A stretch of 29,325 bases of DNA from an uncultured Candidatus Saccharibacteria bacterium. GTDB taxonomy: Bacteria; Patescibacteria; Saccharimonadia; Saccharimonadales; UBA4665. The translations under genes were made by a program, and so were the position numbers. Shown here piece by piece: positions 7,756 to 15,610 of this stretch (positions within the stretch are counted from its first letter, which is position 1; each line of letters begins with the position of its first letter). The stretch covers positions 1-29,325 of the forward strand of contig CAMLRZ010000012.1 in assembly GCA_946482575.1 (NCBI GenBank), given 5' to 3'. The notes beneath the pieces are model-generated. The model saw nothing but the letters and a program-made list of their open reading frames with translations. It was not told the DNA's origin and made no database searches.

Positions 7756-8250
7756 GTGGACATGGAAGACGTCGCATACCTGCAGTCCCTTCCCGAGGAA
7801 GAGGCCACGCGCATTCTGCACGCCCGCACCGTCGCCCTGCAGATGAGGACGTACCAGAAGACACGGTCCCTCCGTGCCCTCGCGGTACTCACCTACGGCA
7901 GTGACAAGGTCTTCGACCGCAGCGTCCGCTCGCTGGGTGTCAGCTTCGTGACCGCCTACCTGGGTCAGCCGCTCGATGAACGTAGCGTTGTCCTGGCACT
8001 CACGCACTGCGTGCACCTGGACCACACCAACACCCACACCGCCGCCATCCTGATGGCCAACCTGGTTCCGGAGTACGTCGCTCAGACGGCTCAGAGCCTG
8101 GACGTCACCACCGAAACCGTGGAGACCGCCCTGACCCTCGGCATCGCCGAACTCCTGGACGCCGGTCAGCTGACTCTGCTCAGCGTCATGTCGCTCTCGC
8201 TCTACCTGGGCGCCGTCGCCTCCTCTCGCCTGCGCAACACCGCCACCTGA
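7756..8250 (+). CDS. Hypothetical protein with strongly GC3-biased codons
   Basis: A 164-residue soluble, helical product, rich in Leu, Ala, Thr and Val, ending SSRLRNTAT; it contains a His/Cys stretch CVHLDHTNTHT. I do not recognise the family. The start is GTG at 7756, with AAGGAG 7 nt upstream; the ATG at 7699 lies before the predicted transcription start. Codon use is striking: nearly every third position is G or C (runs of GCC, CTG, GTC, ACC, GAC), unlike all other genes here. That points to transfer from a high-GC genome or to exceptional codon selection. It has its own promoter and is followed by hairpins and an intrinsic terminator. Confidence 0.85.
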   Translation: MDMEDVAYLQSLPEEEATRILHARTVALQMRTYQKTRSLRALAVLTYGSDKVFDRSVRSLGVSFVTAYLGQPLDERSVVLALTHCVHLDHTNTHTAAILMANLVPEYVAQTAQSLDVTTETVETALTLGIAELLDAGQLTLLSVMSLSLYLGAVASSRLRNTAT

Positions 8251-8268
8251 TCAACAACAAAACGGGAC

Positions 8269-8335
8269 GGACGAGTTCGTATGCACAGTGTGTCGCTTCT
8301 GCGACAATCAACACTCCCTGTACTCGAACTCGTCC
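8269..8335 (+). other. Structured 3' UTR: nested hairpins after the GC3-rich gene
   Basis: An 11-bp perfect stem, GGACGAGTTCG (8269-8279) with CGAACTCGTCC (8325-8335), encloses a second perfect hairpin TGTCGC-TTCT-GCGACA (8291-8306). The intrinsic terminator follows directly. It could stabilise the mRNA 3' end or be part of a small RNA. Confidence 0.55.
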
Positions 8336-8345
8336 CACCCCCAAG

Positions 8346-8377
8346 AACACCTCACCCCACTCATAGGGTGTTTTTTT
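8346..8377 (+). terminator. Intrinsic terminator
   Basis: AACACC (8346-8351) pairs with GGTGTT (8367-8372), with an alternative CACCC/GGGTG pairing inside, followed by a run of seven T. It ends the transcript of the 7756 gene. Confidence 0.7.
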
Positions 8378-8445
8378 ATTTGCGTATTGTGGATAAGTAG
8401 TGTACGTTTTTGAGGTAGCTGCAGGACACTTACAGGAGCGCATTC

Positions 8446-8745
8446 GTGCGAATTCAGCCTCGCGTGGCAACCCTTCCGCCTGATTTCATCAAGCGTTTTA
8501 CCGACATCTTCCCGGAAAGCGAGGTGATATATGCACGCATCAATCGCCGACTTCAAAGGGGTCTCATAGACGAGGTCGCGACCTTTTTGCTGGGGGAACT
8601 CAAAAAGTTCTCGGCAGCCGAGATCCTGAGTCACGTTGACGACAGCGGCCAGATCGACCCGGCATTCATGGAGACGCTGAGGCGCCATCGGGATATCGAC
8701 GCGCTGTACAGCGAGATCAACACCCTCATTCGCGCCCTGTCCTAA
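8446..8745 (+). CDS. Hypothetical protein, 99 residues
   Basis: A 99-residue product starting with GTG at 8446, with AGGAG (8434-8438) 7 nt upstream. It is basic at the start (MRIQPRVATLPPDFIKRF) and helical after that, with charged segments (RRLQRGLIDEVATFLLGELKKF and a C-terminal LYSEINTLIRALS). No membrane segment is present. I do not recognise the family. Codon use is GC3-rich, less so than the gene before it. The two genes share GTG starts, strong ribosome binding sites and flanking hairpins, and may have arrived together. Confidence 0.75.
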   Translation: MRIQPRVATLPPDFIKRFTDIFPESEVIYARINRRLQRGLIDEVATFLLGELKKFSAAEILSHVDDSGQIDPAFMETLRRHRDIDALYSEINTLIRALS

Positions 8746-8787
8746 CCCATCCGCACTACAAGCACACCAAGCAATTCGCTTGGCTGC

Positions 8788-8825
8788 GAGGAGCGGCCAC
8801 ATTTTTCTTTTTTTGGCCGCTCCTC
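8788..8825. terminator. Strong hairpin with T-rich loop
   Basis: A perfect 12-bp stem GAGGAGCGGCCA (8788-8799) / TGGCCGCTCCTC (8814-8825) encloses a 14-nt T-rich loop. There is no T run after the stem, so it is not a classic terminator; it may block or stabilise 3' ends of the gene at 8446 and of the convergent gene ending at 8843. A smaller hairpin CCAAGC-AATTC-GCTTGG lies just before it (about 8767-8783). Confidence 0.45.
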
Positions 8826-8842
8826 ACCCCCTCACCCGAAAT

Positions 8843-10510
8843 TTATAGCAGTGTCCAGCTCCAGGTTGGCGTACCGCCAGAGTATGTCAGCGTAATGTTT
8901 TTACCCGAAGGAACGACAACCATGCCAGGGCCAGTCAAAATACTGGCGCCATCAACCGCCACCCCCGTTACAGTGGCGCTGCCATTATTAACTTGTACGG
9001 CCGCATCGCGCCAGAACGGGTTGCGAAATGCCGTAGTGCTTGCAGAGACACCAGGTGCAGTAGTGGCACCCGGACCAGCGTCCAAGTAGATAACTTTTAC
9101 GTCGGTTGGGTTTGACACGTTTATGCTCGAAATGCTACCGCCAAGGCCAATGTAGCCGGTTGCGGTCCCCGTGCTATCTACCAAGTGGTTCATACTGCCC
9201 TCGACCGATAGCGCGTTAATAACCACGCGACCGCTCGCCACGATGTGCACGCCATTCACACAAGCCTCGATGCTTGCTCCACCAATCCAGTTGTAGTGTT
9301 GCTGTACCACGGAGCTAAAGAAAGAACCGCTCAGCATACCGGTGTAGCAATAAATTGCCGCCAGACGATCTGCCGACAAGTGCTCGCCCAGGTAAAAGCC
9401 ATAGGTTGCGCCATATACCGTACAGTTGCTCATAATAGAAAGGTCGTTGTTGCCCGGAACTGGCATGGCGATACCAAAGTTCCAGCCAGGCGTAGTGTAG
9501 GTGGCATTGAGCTGGCCAGGTGTTGCGTTGGGCAAGAAGCTGACGTCTTCAAGGTGGGCATTAGCCATACCTCGTAAGTCAACACCAGAAGTGTCTGATC
9601 CGCGGGCGGTCAATGGAACTTGAATTTGAATACCGCGAATAACAATATTGCAGTTAGAGTAGTTTGCACCCGATACAAAGCCGTTTGGCAACGTGGGACC
9701 GCCCAACACACTCCCCTCATTCGATGTACCTGACTGGTCGGGGGCGTTCCAGGTGGATTTAAGAGTTACGCCATTTACCTGGCCAGCGGTAGCGTTCCAG
9801 TGTGGCATAGAGGCCGCATCTGCTACACCAATCAGTGCCAGAGTAATTTTATTATCTGCATCATCAACTACTGGCAAGGCAAGTTGAGCGTTACCATCTC
9901 GATCGGTGCGACCAGCCGACGATAACAGATAGACGGCTGGCGGGAAAATAACTTCGGCATAGCTGTTATTGGCGGTGGCGTACGCAACAGCGGCATCAAT
10001 TGCGGCCTGAATGGCAGCCGTGTCGTTGGTGGTACCATCGCCCGCCGCACTGTATGGGGCGTCTTGCACGTTAAATTGCCAGGGATTAGTGGCCAGTGCC
10101 TGCCAAGATGCCGCAGTAGTACTAGTGGCCGTTAACACTGCGCCAGTTGCCGGCGTGCCGCTCACCGTTACACCATTAACTTTAGCCACCGTAGGGTTGG
10201 GGTAGGTGCCGCTTAGGTCACCGCCTGCGCTGGCACCTGTTTGCAACGCACCTGTTATGCGGCTGTCATCACCCGCAGCAACAGTACCCGCGGTAGTACC
10301 GGTAGGCAAGTTAGCAATAGGAACTTTTGAGCTTCCATTCAATGGCGCATAGCCATTTGCCTGGCCTTTATTAGTAGTGAGTTCAGCTCCTGCAGCCGTT
10401 ACCGCACTGTCTTTGAGGGTGCCATCATTGTTATGCGCTACACCTAAAAAATCGTTTAATACTGTGCCCCATACACCGTCATCTGATCCAGGATTCGGTA
10501 ACCGCGCCAT
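8843..10510 (-). CDS. Beta-helix (pectate-lyase-like) protein with MARLP N-terminal module
   Basis: The 555-residue product opens with MARLPNPGSDD, then WGTVLNDFLGVAHNNDGTL, a module shared with the protein at 28345. A low-complexity stalk follows (about residues 40-140) with a GDLSGTYPNPTV segment typical of phage tail-fibre-like proteins. From about 145 it resembles the pectate lyase 3 / parallel beta-helix superfamily: DGTTNDTAAIQAAIDAA, then IFPPAVYLLS, and many Asn/Gly turns to the end. No signal peptide is visible, so the export route is unknown. The ATG at 10510 has AGGGG 8 nt upstream. Function is probably surface binding or glycan degradation; catalytic residues were not identified. 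Confidence 0.8.
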   Translation of the reverse strand: MARLPNPGSDDGVWGTVLNDFLGVAHNNDGTLKDSAVTAAGAELTTNKGQANGYAPLNGSSKVPIANLPTGTTAGTVAAGDDSRITGALQTGASAGGDLSGTYPNPTVAKVNGVTVSGTPATGAVLTATSTTAASWQALATNPWQFNVQDAPYSAAGDGTTNDTAAIQAAIDAAVAYATANNSYAEVIFPPAVYLLSSAGRTDRDGNAQLALPVVDDADNKITLALIGVADAASMPHWNATAGQVNGVTLKSTWNAPDQSGTSNEGSVLGGPTLPNGFVSGANYSNCNIVIRGIQIQVPLTARGSDTSGVDLRGMANAHLEDVSFLPNATPGQLNATYTTPGWNFGIAMPVPGNNDLSIMSNCTVYGATYGFYLGEHLSADRLAAIYCYTGMLSGSFFSSVVQQHYNWIGGASIEACVNGVHIVASGRVVINALSVEGSMNHLVDSTGTATGYIGLGGSISSINVSNPTDVKVIYLDAGPGATTAPGVSASTTAFRNPFWRDAAVQVNNGSATVTGVAVDGASILTGPGMVVVPSGKNITLTYSGGTPTWSWTLL

Positions 10511-10573
10511 ACACTAACCCCTATTAAAGCATTACCATTATTTAAGCACACTTACGGGGTGGCGCAAAGCAGT

Positions 10574-11470
10574 TTATGAGCTTGTCAGACTTAGCAAAAT
10601 AACACCGGCAATACTGACACATGCACCGGCGAAGGGGACCACCGCCACTACTTCGTCAAACGATCGACGAGCCAAGAAAACGGTTAGCACTGGGTAGCAC
10701 GCCGATAGCGCCGCCACAATCGCGCCAGAGCTGTGCTCCCGCGATAACCCTACGTTCAGTGACACGGCTGCAAAGAGCGAAATACCACCCGCCAGCAAGA
10801 TACTTTTGTTTTTACTAGCAGTAATGATGTGTGCAAATGTAAACTTCTCGCTCGTTTTAATCAACGGAATACACACGCCAAACGCCAGCGCCATGGCCAT
10901 AAACTCTATTAAAGATGCCAGCTGCCAGCCAAGTCGAGCAATTGCCTGCGCTGCAAAGGCGTAGCCCAAGCCCCAAAAGATTGCGGCGCCCAAGCCAAGC
11001 AGCGGGCCTTTTTGTATTTTTCGGGTAGCAATACCTTTGGTAGTAAGCAGGCCTGAGGCAGCCATTACGCCAATCATAATCATATAAATAGCAATAGTTT
11101 GTACGCCACTTAAGCGGGCGCCAAAAATTACGAACGCCACAATAGTAGTAACCAAAGGGTATGCGGCGCTGAGCGGCGACACTAGCGCCACCGGTCCGCG
11201 TGCTAATCCCCGAAAATAGCTCAGCGCCCCCAGCGTAATTACAACACCCGAAGCAATGGCGTAATACACGCCCGCAGCCTGCACATGATGTCCGTTTCGG
11301 AAGAAAAGAAGGTAGACCAGCGCATACCCCACCGCAACTATTCCATTAATAAGCACTGACGCCAACAGAGGTCCAATGCTCCGCGAAGCTTTAGCATCAA
11401 AAAATCCCGAGACGCCCCAGCCTATGCCTGCCGCCAAGCCACACACGATTGCCACAAGATCAGTTTGCAT
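10574..11470 (-). CDS. EamA/DMT-superfamily membrane transporter
   Basis: A 298-residue protein with ten hydrophobic segments in two halves, the drug/metabolite transporter layout. The first half starts VAIVCGLAAGIGWGVSGFF and the second GPLLGLGAAIFWGLGYAFA, which is the internal repeat of EamA proteins; each half ends with a PL(V/L)-containing segment. Substrate unknown. I prefer the ATG at 11470 over 11533: the extra 21 residues are basic and not conserved-looking, and TATACT lies exactly 6 nt before 11470, which suggests a leaderless mRNA. It is divergent from the lytic transglycosylase gene, with overlapping promoters. Confidence 0.88.
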   Translation of the reverse strand: MQTDLVAIVCGLAAGIGWGVSGFFDAKASRSIGPLLASVLINGIVAVGYALVYLLFFRNGHHVQAAGVYYAIASGVVITLGALSYFRGLARGPVALVSPLSAAYPLVTTIVAFVIFGARLSGVQTIAIYMIMIGVMAASGLLTTKGIATRKIQKGPLLGLGAAIFWGLGYAFAAQAIARLGWQLASLIEFMAMALAFGVCIPLIKTSEKFTFAHIITASKNKSILLAGGISLFAAVSLNVGLSREHSSGAIVAALSACYPVLTVFLARRSFDEVVAVVPFAGACVSIAGVILLSLTSS

Positions 11471-11484
11471 GCAACTAGTATAAT
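11471..11484. promoter_or_regulatory. Overlapping divergent -10 elements
   Basis: On the minus strand TATACT (11482-11477) lies 6 nt before the transporter ATG at 11470. On the plus strand TATAAT (11479-11484) lies 8 nt before the transglycosylase ATG at 11493. The two boxes overlap, so the genes may compete for RNA polymerase, and both transcripts would be nearly leaderless. Confidence 0.55.
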
Positions 11485-11492
11485 AGATACGT

Positions 11493-12203
11493 ATGAAAAT
11501 GAAACGTCTTAAGCTTGCACGATCGCGGCGCAAATTTGTTACGGTATCTCACCGTGATGGATTTATGATTTGCGTGGGAGTAGCGCTGGCGTTACTAGCC
11601 TTAGTGGCTGGACGTGCTATCCGATCAGCGCAGCCTACTCCGGTCGCTGCAAGTGGCGGCATTACTATTCCATGGGTACCCGACACCGTAAAACAGTGGC
11701 AGCAGCCTATTACCGAAATGGCACAGAAGTATAATGTAGACGCTGATCTATTGGCGATTATCATGACTGTCGAATCGGGAGGATACCCTAAAGCGGATAG
11801 TGGGCAGGCGCAGGGTCTCATGCAAATCACGCCCCCAACCGCGAGCGATATTGCCAGCAAGTATCTCAAAAAGCCCGTGGCGTCCTACAATATTTGGGAT
11901 CCACAGACCAACATTGAATTTGGCGCGGCCTATGTAGCACATTTGCGTGATGTGTTTGGGGCCAGCAGCCAAGGCCCCAGTTGGAACACCACTGTTGAGC
12001 TTATTGGCGCTGGTTATAATGGTGGTCCCGGCGCAGCGAGCAGCCTAGAAAAAGGTACCGGCCTCCGCGATATGCAAACTGTCTCGTACAGTCGCGACGT
12101 CTACAATATGTGGCGTGAGCGCCACGCCCCCAGCAGCCCCACTTTTGACCGCTGGAAAGAGCGTGGCGGCATCGACCTTATTCAAAAAGCACAGACTCCT
12201 TAA
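11493..12203 (+). CDS. Membrane-anchored lytic transglycosylase (SLT domain)
   Basis: Cleaves peptidoglycan glycan strands. The 236-residue product has a basic cytosolic N-terminus, one membrane segment (about residues 23-42), and an SLT/goose-lysozyme-like domain from about residue 70. Visible motifs are the catalytic Glu94 in MTVESGG, the SGQAQGLMQITPPTA segment, NIEFGAAYVAHL, and AGYNGGPGA. It faces outward. Its last 4 nt overlap the convergent gene ending at 12200. The neighbouring peptidoglycan and polysaccharide enzymes suggest an envelope-remodelling region. Confidence 0.92.
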   Translation: MKMKRLKLARSRRKFVTVSHRDGFMICVGVALALLALVAGRAIRSAQPTPVAASGGITIPWVPDTVKQWQQPITEMAQKYNVDADLLAIIMTVESGGYPKADSGQAQGLMQITPPTASDIASKYLKKPVASYNIWDPQTNIEFGAAYVAHLRDVFGASSQGPSWNTTVELIGAGYNGGPGAASSLEKGTGLRDMQTVSYSRDVYNMWRERHAPSSPTFDRWKERGGIDLIQKAQTP

Positions 12204-13237
12204 CGCTGAGCACTACGCGCTTGCCAATCGTAACCGCCGGCAACGCCTGTTGCTATTTTGGTGGGCTGCGCATTCTGTTGGCCCAAATCCAGCACGAATA
12301 GATCTGTAACACTCTGCGTCGTATTCGTCATTGCAAACAGAATCTTGGTACTATCTGGTGAGAACATTGGCGCAGCAATCACGTCGTAGCCACCCTGATC
12401 CACCGGAATATTCGTTACGGTGCCGTCCACGCCGCTCACGCTAATGCCTTCGCCGCTATGAGACTCCAAAAATACTATTTTACTTCCGTCGGCCGACCAT
12501 GAGGCATCATAGCTCTCGCCGTCGGCAATGGTGCTTCGGTGGCTGCCATCCGCCCAAATTGTATACACTTCGTCGGCACTGTCACGATACAAGATTTTCT
12601 TGCCATTAGGTGACCACGAAGCCTGCGCTGGCACTACATCCGAAAGGGTAGTCAGGGTGCGCGACTGATGCCCCGCTACATGAGCGACCACCAGGGTTGC
12701 TTGCTGCTCGCTCAACTGTTCATACACCAGCTGCGTACCGTCCGGCGACCACGAAGGCGACTGATAGCTACGCTGTGCCGTCCACCCTGCTACAGACACC
12801 GTACGCTTGGTATCCAGACGCATAACCAGCACCGCTTGCTGCTTTTGACCCGACTTTGAGCGCTCCGCAACAAATGCGATACGTGAGCCATCTTTTGACC
12901 ATGCAGGCCTCGAAGCAACCGAATAGTATCCGGGCGTTATAGTCCGCACCGAGCCTGTTTGATAGTCTAACAATCGCAACTGTTGATGCTTGCTGGTAAA
13001 AAGTAGCCGCTTGCCGTCCGGCGACCATACGGGATCAGTGCCACCGTAGGCTATGGGCTTTGCATACGTGCCATCGGCCTGCATAGTCCATATATTTGCA
13101 GTATTGTTCGCTGTTTTGGCGAAAGCAATGTCACCATTTTGGCCAGTAAAAGGCGTAGTCGCCTGGGCCTGTGCCGAAGTTCCAAGCGGCAGACCAATAC
13201 TAGCTACCAATGCACCTAAAACCAAGAAACGTTTCAT
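12200..13237 (-). CDS. Secreted TolB-like beta-propeller protein
   Basis: The 345-residue product has a clear signal peptide (MKRFLVLGALVASIGLPLG, cleavage near AQA) and then repeated PD40/WD40-like units. The repeat core is P-x-WSPDG-x(2-4)-hydrophobic, seen at PVWSPDGKRLLF, PAWSKDGSRIAF, PSWSPDGTQLVY, ASWSPNGKKILY, ASWSADGSKIVF and PMFSPDSTKILF. It resembles the C-terminal propeller of TolB, but no Pal or Tol genes are near and the organism is probably Gram-positive-like, so a TolB function should not be assumed. AAGGAG precedes the ATG. It may bind proteins or ligands outside the cell. Confidence 0.88.
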   Translation of the reverse strand: MKRFLVLGALVASIGLPLGTSAQAQATTPFTGQNGDIAFAKTANNTANIWTMQADGTYAKPIAYGGTDPVWSPDGKRLLFTSKHQQLRLLDYQTGSVRTITPGYYSVASRPAWSKDGSRIAFVAERSKSGQKQQAVLVMRLDTKRTVSVAGWTAQRSYQSPSWSPDGTQLVYEQLSEQQATLVVAHVAGHQSRTLTTLSDVVPAQASWSPNGKKILYRDSADEVYTIWADGSHRSTIADGESYDASWSADGSKIVFLESHSGEGISVSGVDGTVTNIPVDQGGYDVIAAPMFSPDSTKILFAMTNTTQSVTDLFVLDLGQQNAQPTKIATGVAGGYDWQARSAQR

Positions 13238-13310
13238 TTCGCTGCTCCTTACTTATGTTTGCGCCTATGGTTTATCACAAGCTCGTTCAGAAGCAAAACA
13301 ATTCGCGCGT

Positions 13311-13757
13311 CTAACTTTGGAGGGCTAAGCGAGTAACGCCGTACAGCTTACGATACCGAGGATATCTGGAGAATTTTGACAGTGGCCACACTTTATTATG
13401 CGGACCCTCCAGATTGGTCGCGTGCAACAGCAATGGATCACCATCCACCTGATGGCCGGTACTCACAGCAACGTGCTTTACCGGAAAGTCGCGCCAGTTA
13501 ACCAGGTTGCCCGCATCATCATAGCGTAGGGGTATATCCTCGGGCCGTCGCACTGCGTCCTGTAGGCCAAACCACACCAAGTCGCCAATCTGCATGTCGG
13601 TCACTGACTCAACGGGCTTAAAGTGTTCTCTATCCAGATATAATTCCGCGCAACCCAGACGAGGCGGCAACTCATAGTCAAACACATCTTTGATCACCAA
13701 ATGCGCCAAAGAAATACAGTTAAGCCCGTCGCGAAGCGCATCACTTCTGCTACGCAC
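13311..13757 (-). CDS. NlpC/P60-like hydrolase, start uncertain
   Basis: The 148-residue product has the features of an NlpC/P60-type cysteine hydrolase: Cys in DGLNCISLAHLV as the likely nucleophile, a DMQIGDLVWFG segment, and a His in KHVAVSTG or LLLHATNLEG as the partner. It probably cuts peptidoglycan peptides or acyl/amide bonds; no signal peptide is seen. The only canonical start is the GTG at 13757, 13 codons before the Cys. However, the same frame stays open upstream to about 13857 with protein-like sequence (ELLDEYLDPQYQYDFWQ), and AAGGAG (13850-13845) and a TTGACA promoter lie further up, so the true start is probably there, perhaps a rare ATT at 13829. Confidence 0.7.
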   Translation of the reverse strand: MRSRSDALRDGLNCISLAHLVIKDVFDYELPPRLGCAELYLDREHFKPVESVTDMQIGDLVWFGLQDAVRRPEDIPLRYDDAGNLVNWRDFPVKHVAVSTGHQVDGDPLLLHATNLEGPHNKVWPLSKFSRYPRYRKLYGVTRLALQS

Positions 13758-13844
13758 AACATCGGGATTTTGCCAAAAATCGTATTGATACTGAGGATCT
13801 AGATACTCATCTAGAAGCTCACGAGTAATTACTTCTGCTGTAGT

Positions 13845-13909
13845 CTCCTTGTAAGCAGGTTACTGTCTCTTTTGCCTTATATTTAGCACTGAGTAGTAAA
13901 ATTTGTCAA
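13845..13909 (-). promoter_or_regulatory. Promoter and Shine-Dalgarno of the NlpC/P60-like gene
   Basis: On the minus strand a perfect -35 TTGACA (13909-13904) is followed, 18 nt later, by a weak -10 TAAATA. AAGGAG lies at 13850-13845. No ATG, GTG or TTG in the hydrolase frame follows at normal spacing. Confidence 0.5.
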
Positions 13910-13932
13910 CCTACGGACGCACCAAGCAGGGC

Positions 13933-15468
13933 TTATTGCTGTTGGCTATAGACACCGGTGCCGGGGTTTGCCGGATCAAGATTGAGCAAGTCGCTCACGG
14001 TGACCAGCGTATAGCCTTGCCTAATAAGGTCAGGAATGATGCGCTGGTAGGCGGCGGCAGTGGTAGGGTATAAATCGTGCGACAGCACAATCGCACCTGG
14101 CTTAACCGCTGACATCACCCGCTGATACACAATGTCGGCATCGCGGTCCTTCCAGTCGTCAGGATCAACGCTCCACAGAATAAAGGGTTCGCCCACGGCA
14201 TTTACAACCGCCTGGTTATACGAGCCGTATGGTGGACGAACAAAGAACGGGCGCTTTCCTACTATGTTTGCAACTGCTTGCGCGGTGCGATTAACTTCGC
14301 CTTGGGCGTCTACCAAGCTCATATTGGTTAGATCTGCGTGGTCCCAGGTGTGGTTGCCGATATCGTGTCCTTCGGCAGCCTCACGCTGCACCAGCGACGC
14401 GTATGACCCCACACGCGATCCCACAACCATAAATGTACCGTGCGCTTTGTATTGCTTGAGCGTATCCAAAATGGTTGCTGTGCCCAAGCCCGGGCCGTCA
14501 TCAAAGGTGAGTGCCACGCATTTTACCTTAGTACAGTCAGTATTTGAGCCATTTACCAGTGGCTGATCCCCTTGCCCGGCTGCTGCCTTCTTGGCTGCAG
14601 CTTCTGCGGCCGCCTTTTCTGCTGCTGCTTTCTGCGCTGCGGCCTGCACCTGGGCGATATAATCAGGAAAAACTGTGCCCACGATGCTGTCGTTCAAGTC
14701 GCTGTTCAAGCTATTTATCGCCAGCGGCGCTCGCACAACCCCCAGCGAAACATCCGCAACCTGACCCGGCTCAAAGATAATATTAATGGTATTGCTGTCG
14801 ACAATTTCAAATTGGTCAAAGTGTGCAGCTGTAGGTGTGGTGCCGGCCTCTACCAATGCCTGCTGGTAATTCATGGTGCCCAAAATGGCCGGTAATTCTT
14901 TGCGTGCGGTGTCGCTGGCTGTTTGCAGATATCCGCTATCTTTAAAGAGGTCGGATGTTTGGATTTCCTTGCCTGTGGTGCGATTAAATAAGGCGTTCAT
15001 GGTAATGTCGCCTTTTTTGCCGTTAACCACCCATTTACCTGTGTACTCAAAGTTAATGGCTTGCTTGCTGGCATAATTCACAGCGCCCACAATGTTCAAC
15101 TCGTATGGAGCGCTGCCCTTGGGTTTGCTGGCAACTTGCTTGCGAAACGCGGTAACGTAGTCGTTAATCTTAGCTTTGGCAGCGGCGTCTAGCTGCTTTT
15201 GACCAGTTAACGGATACATTACACTCATGCGATAGTCGTTGTTCCACTCAACGGTGGTATCAAATTGGATGTTATTAAATGCCGTTTTTTGCGTTGACGA
15301 TGTTTGCTTTACGGTATCGTCTTGGTAGTTTCTATAGAGCAAAATACCCACTGCGGCAGCTATGAGCGCCACAACGACAATCGCCACCGTGTACAGGCGG
15401 CGACGAGTGATTCTTTTATAGACTGTTAGTTGAACGGGTTCGCTGTTTTTATGATTTTGGTGTTCCAT
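13933..15468 (-). CDS. Membrane-anchored polysaccharide deacetylase with PdaC-like N-terminal domain
   Basis: The 511-residue product has an N-terminal membrane anchor (about 26-45), a DUF4163/DUF3298-like extracellular domain (about 65-260), an Ala/Lys-rich linker (KAAAEKAAAEAAAKK), and a NodB-type deacetylase domain from 317. The metal and catalytic motifs are intact: TFDDGP (321-326), HTWDH (373-377), RPPYG (411-415) and LSHD (462-465). The layout matches Bacillus PdaC, which deacetylates peptidoglycan, so the likely job is N-deacetylation of cell-wall glycans and lysozyme resistance. I chose the ATG at 15468 over 15507 because of TTGGA upstream and the normal basic start. Upstream lies a weak TTAA tandem repeat. 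Confidence 0.92.
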   Translation of the reverse strand: MEHQNHKNSEPVQLTVYKRITRRRLYTVAIVVVALIAAAVGILLYRNYQDDTVKQTSSTQKTAFNNIQFDTTVEWNNDYRMSVMYPLTGQKQLDAAAKAKINDYVTAFRKQVASKPKGSAPYELNIVGAVNYASKQAINFEYTGKWVVNGKKGDITMNALFNRTTGKEIQTSDLFKDSGYLQTASDTARKELPAILGTMNYQQALVEAGTTPTAAHFDQFEIVDSNTINIIFEPGQVADVSLGVVRAPLAINSLNSDLNDSIVGTVFPDYIAQVQAAAQKAAAEKAAAEAAAKKAAAGQGDQPLVNGSNTDCTKVKCVALTFDDGPGLGTATILDTLKQYKAHGTFMVVGSRVGSYASLVQREAAEGHDIGNHTWDHADLTNMSLVDAQGEVNRTAQAVANIVGKRPFFVRPPYGSYNQAVVNAVGEPFILWSVDPDDWKDRDADIVYQRVMSAVKPGAIVLSHDLYPTTAAAYQRIIPDLIRQGYTLVTVSDLLNLDPANPGTGVYSQQQ

Positions 15469-15598
15469 GATAATCCAAGTATATATGTGTACATACGAAA
15501 CGAGCAATCATGTTGCAGCTTCTTTTAATCTCTTGTTAATAAATGTTGCCTGTATGTAAAATCACGACCTAATGTGCAAAAAATACTACAAGACGCGC

Positions 15599-15604
15599 TA
15601 TACT
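15599..15604 (+). promoter_or_regulatory. -10 element placed for a leaderless transcript
   Basis: TATACT ends 6 nt before the ATG at 15611, within CGCTATACT. The 6 nt between are AGGAGT, which would otherwise look like a too-close Shine-Dalgarno. Confidence 0.55.
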
Positions 15605-15610
15605 AGGAGT

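Noticed and set aside
8843..10510. Prophage or tail-fibre remnant
   Set aside because: No capsid, terminase, integrase or lysis genes are in the window, and the neighbours are envelope enzymes; the tail-fibre resemblance is only of domain style.
12200..13237. True TolB of a Tol-Pal system
   Set aside because: Only the beta-propeller is present; the TolB N-terminal domain and the other tol/pal genes are absent, and no outer membrane is expected.
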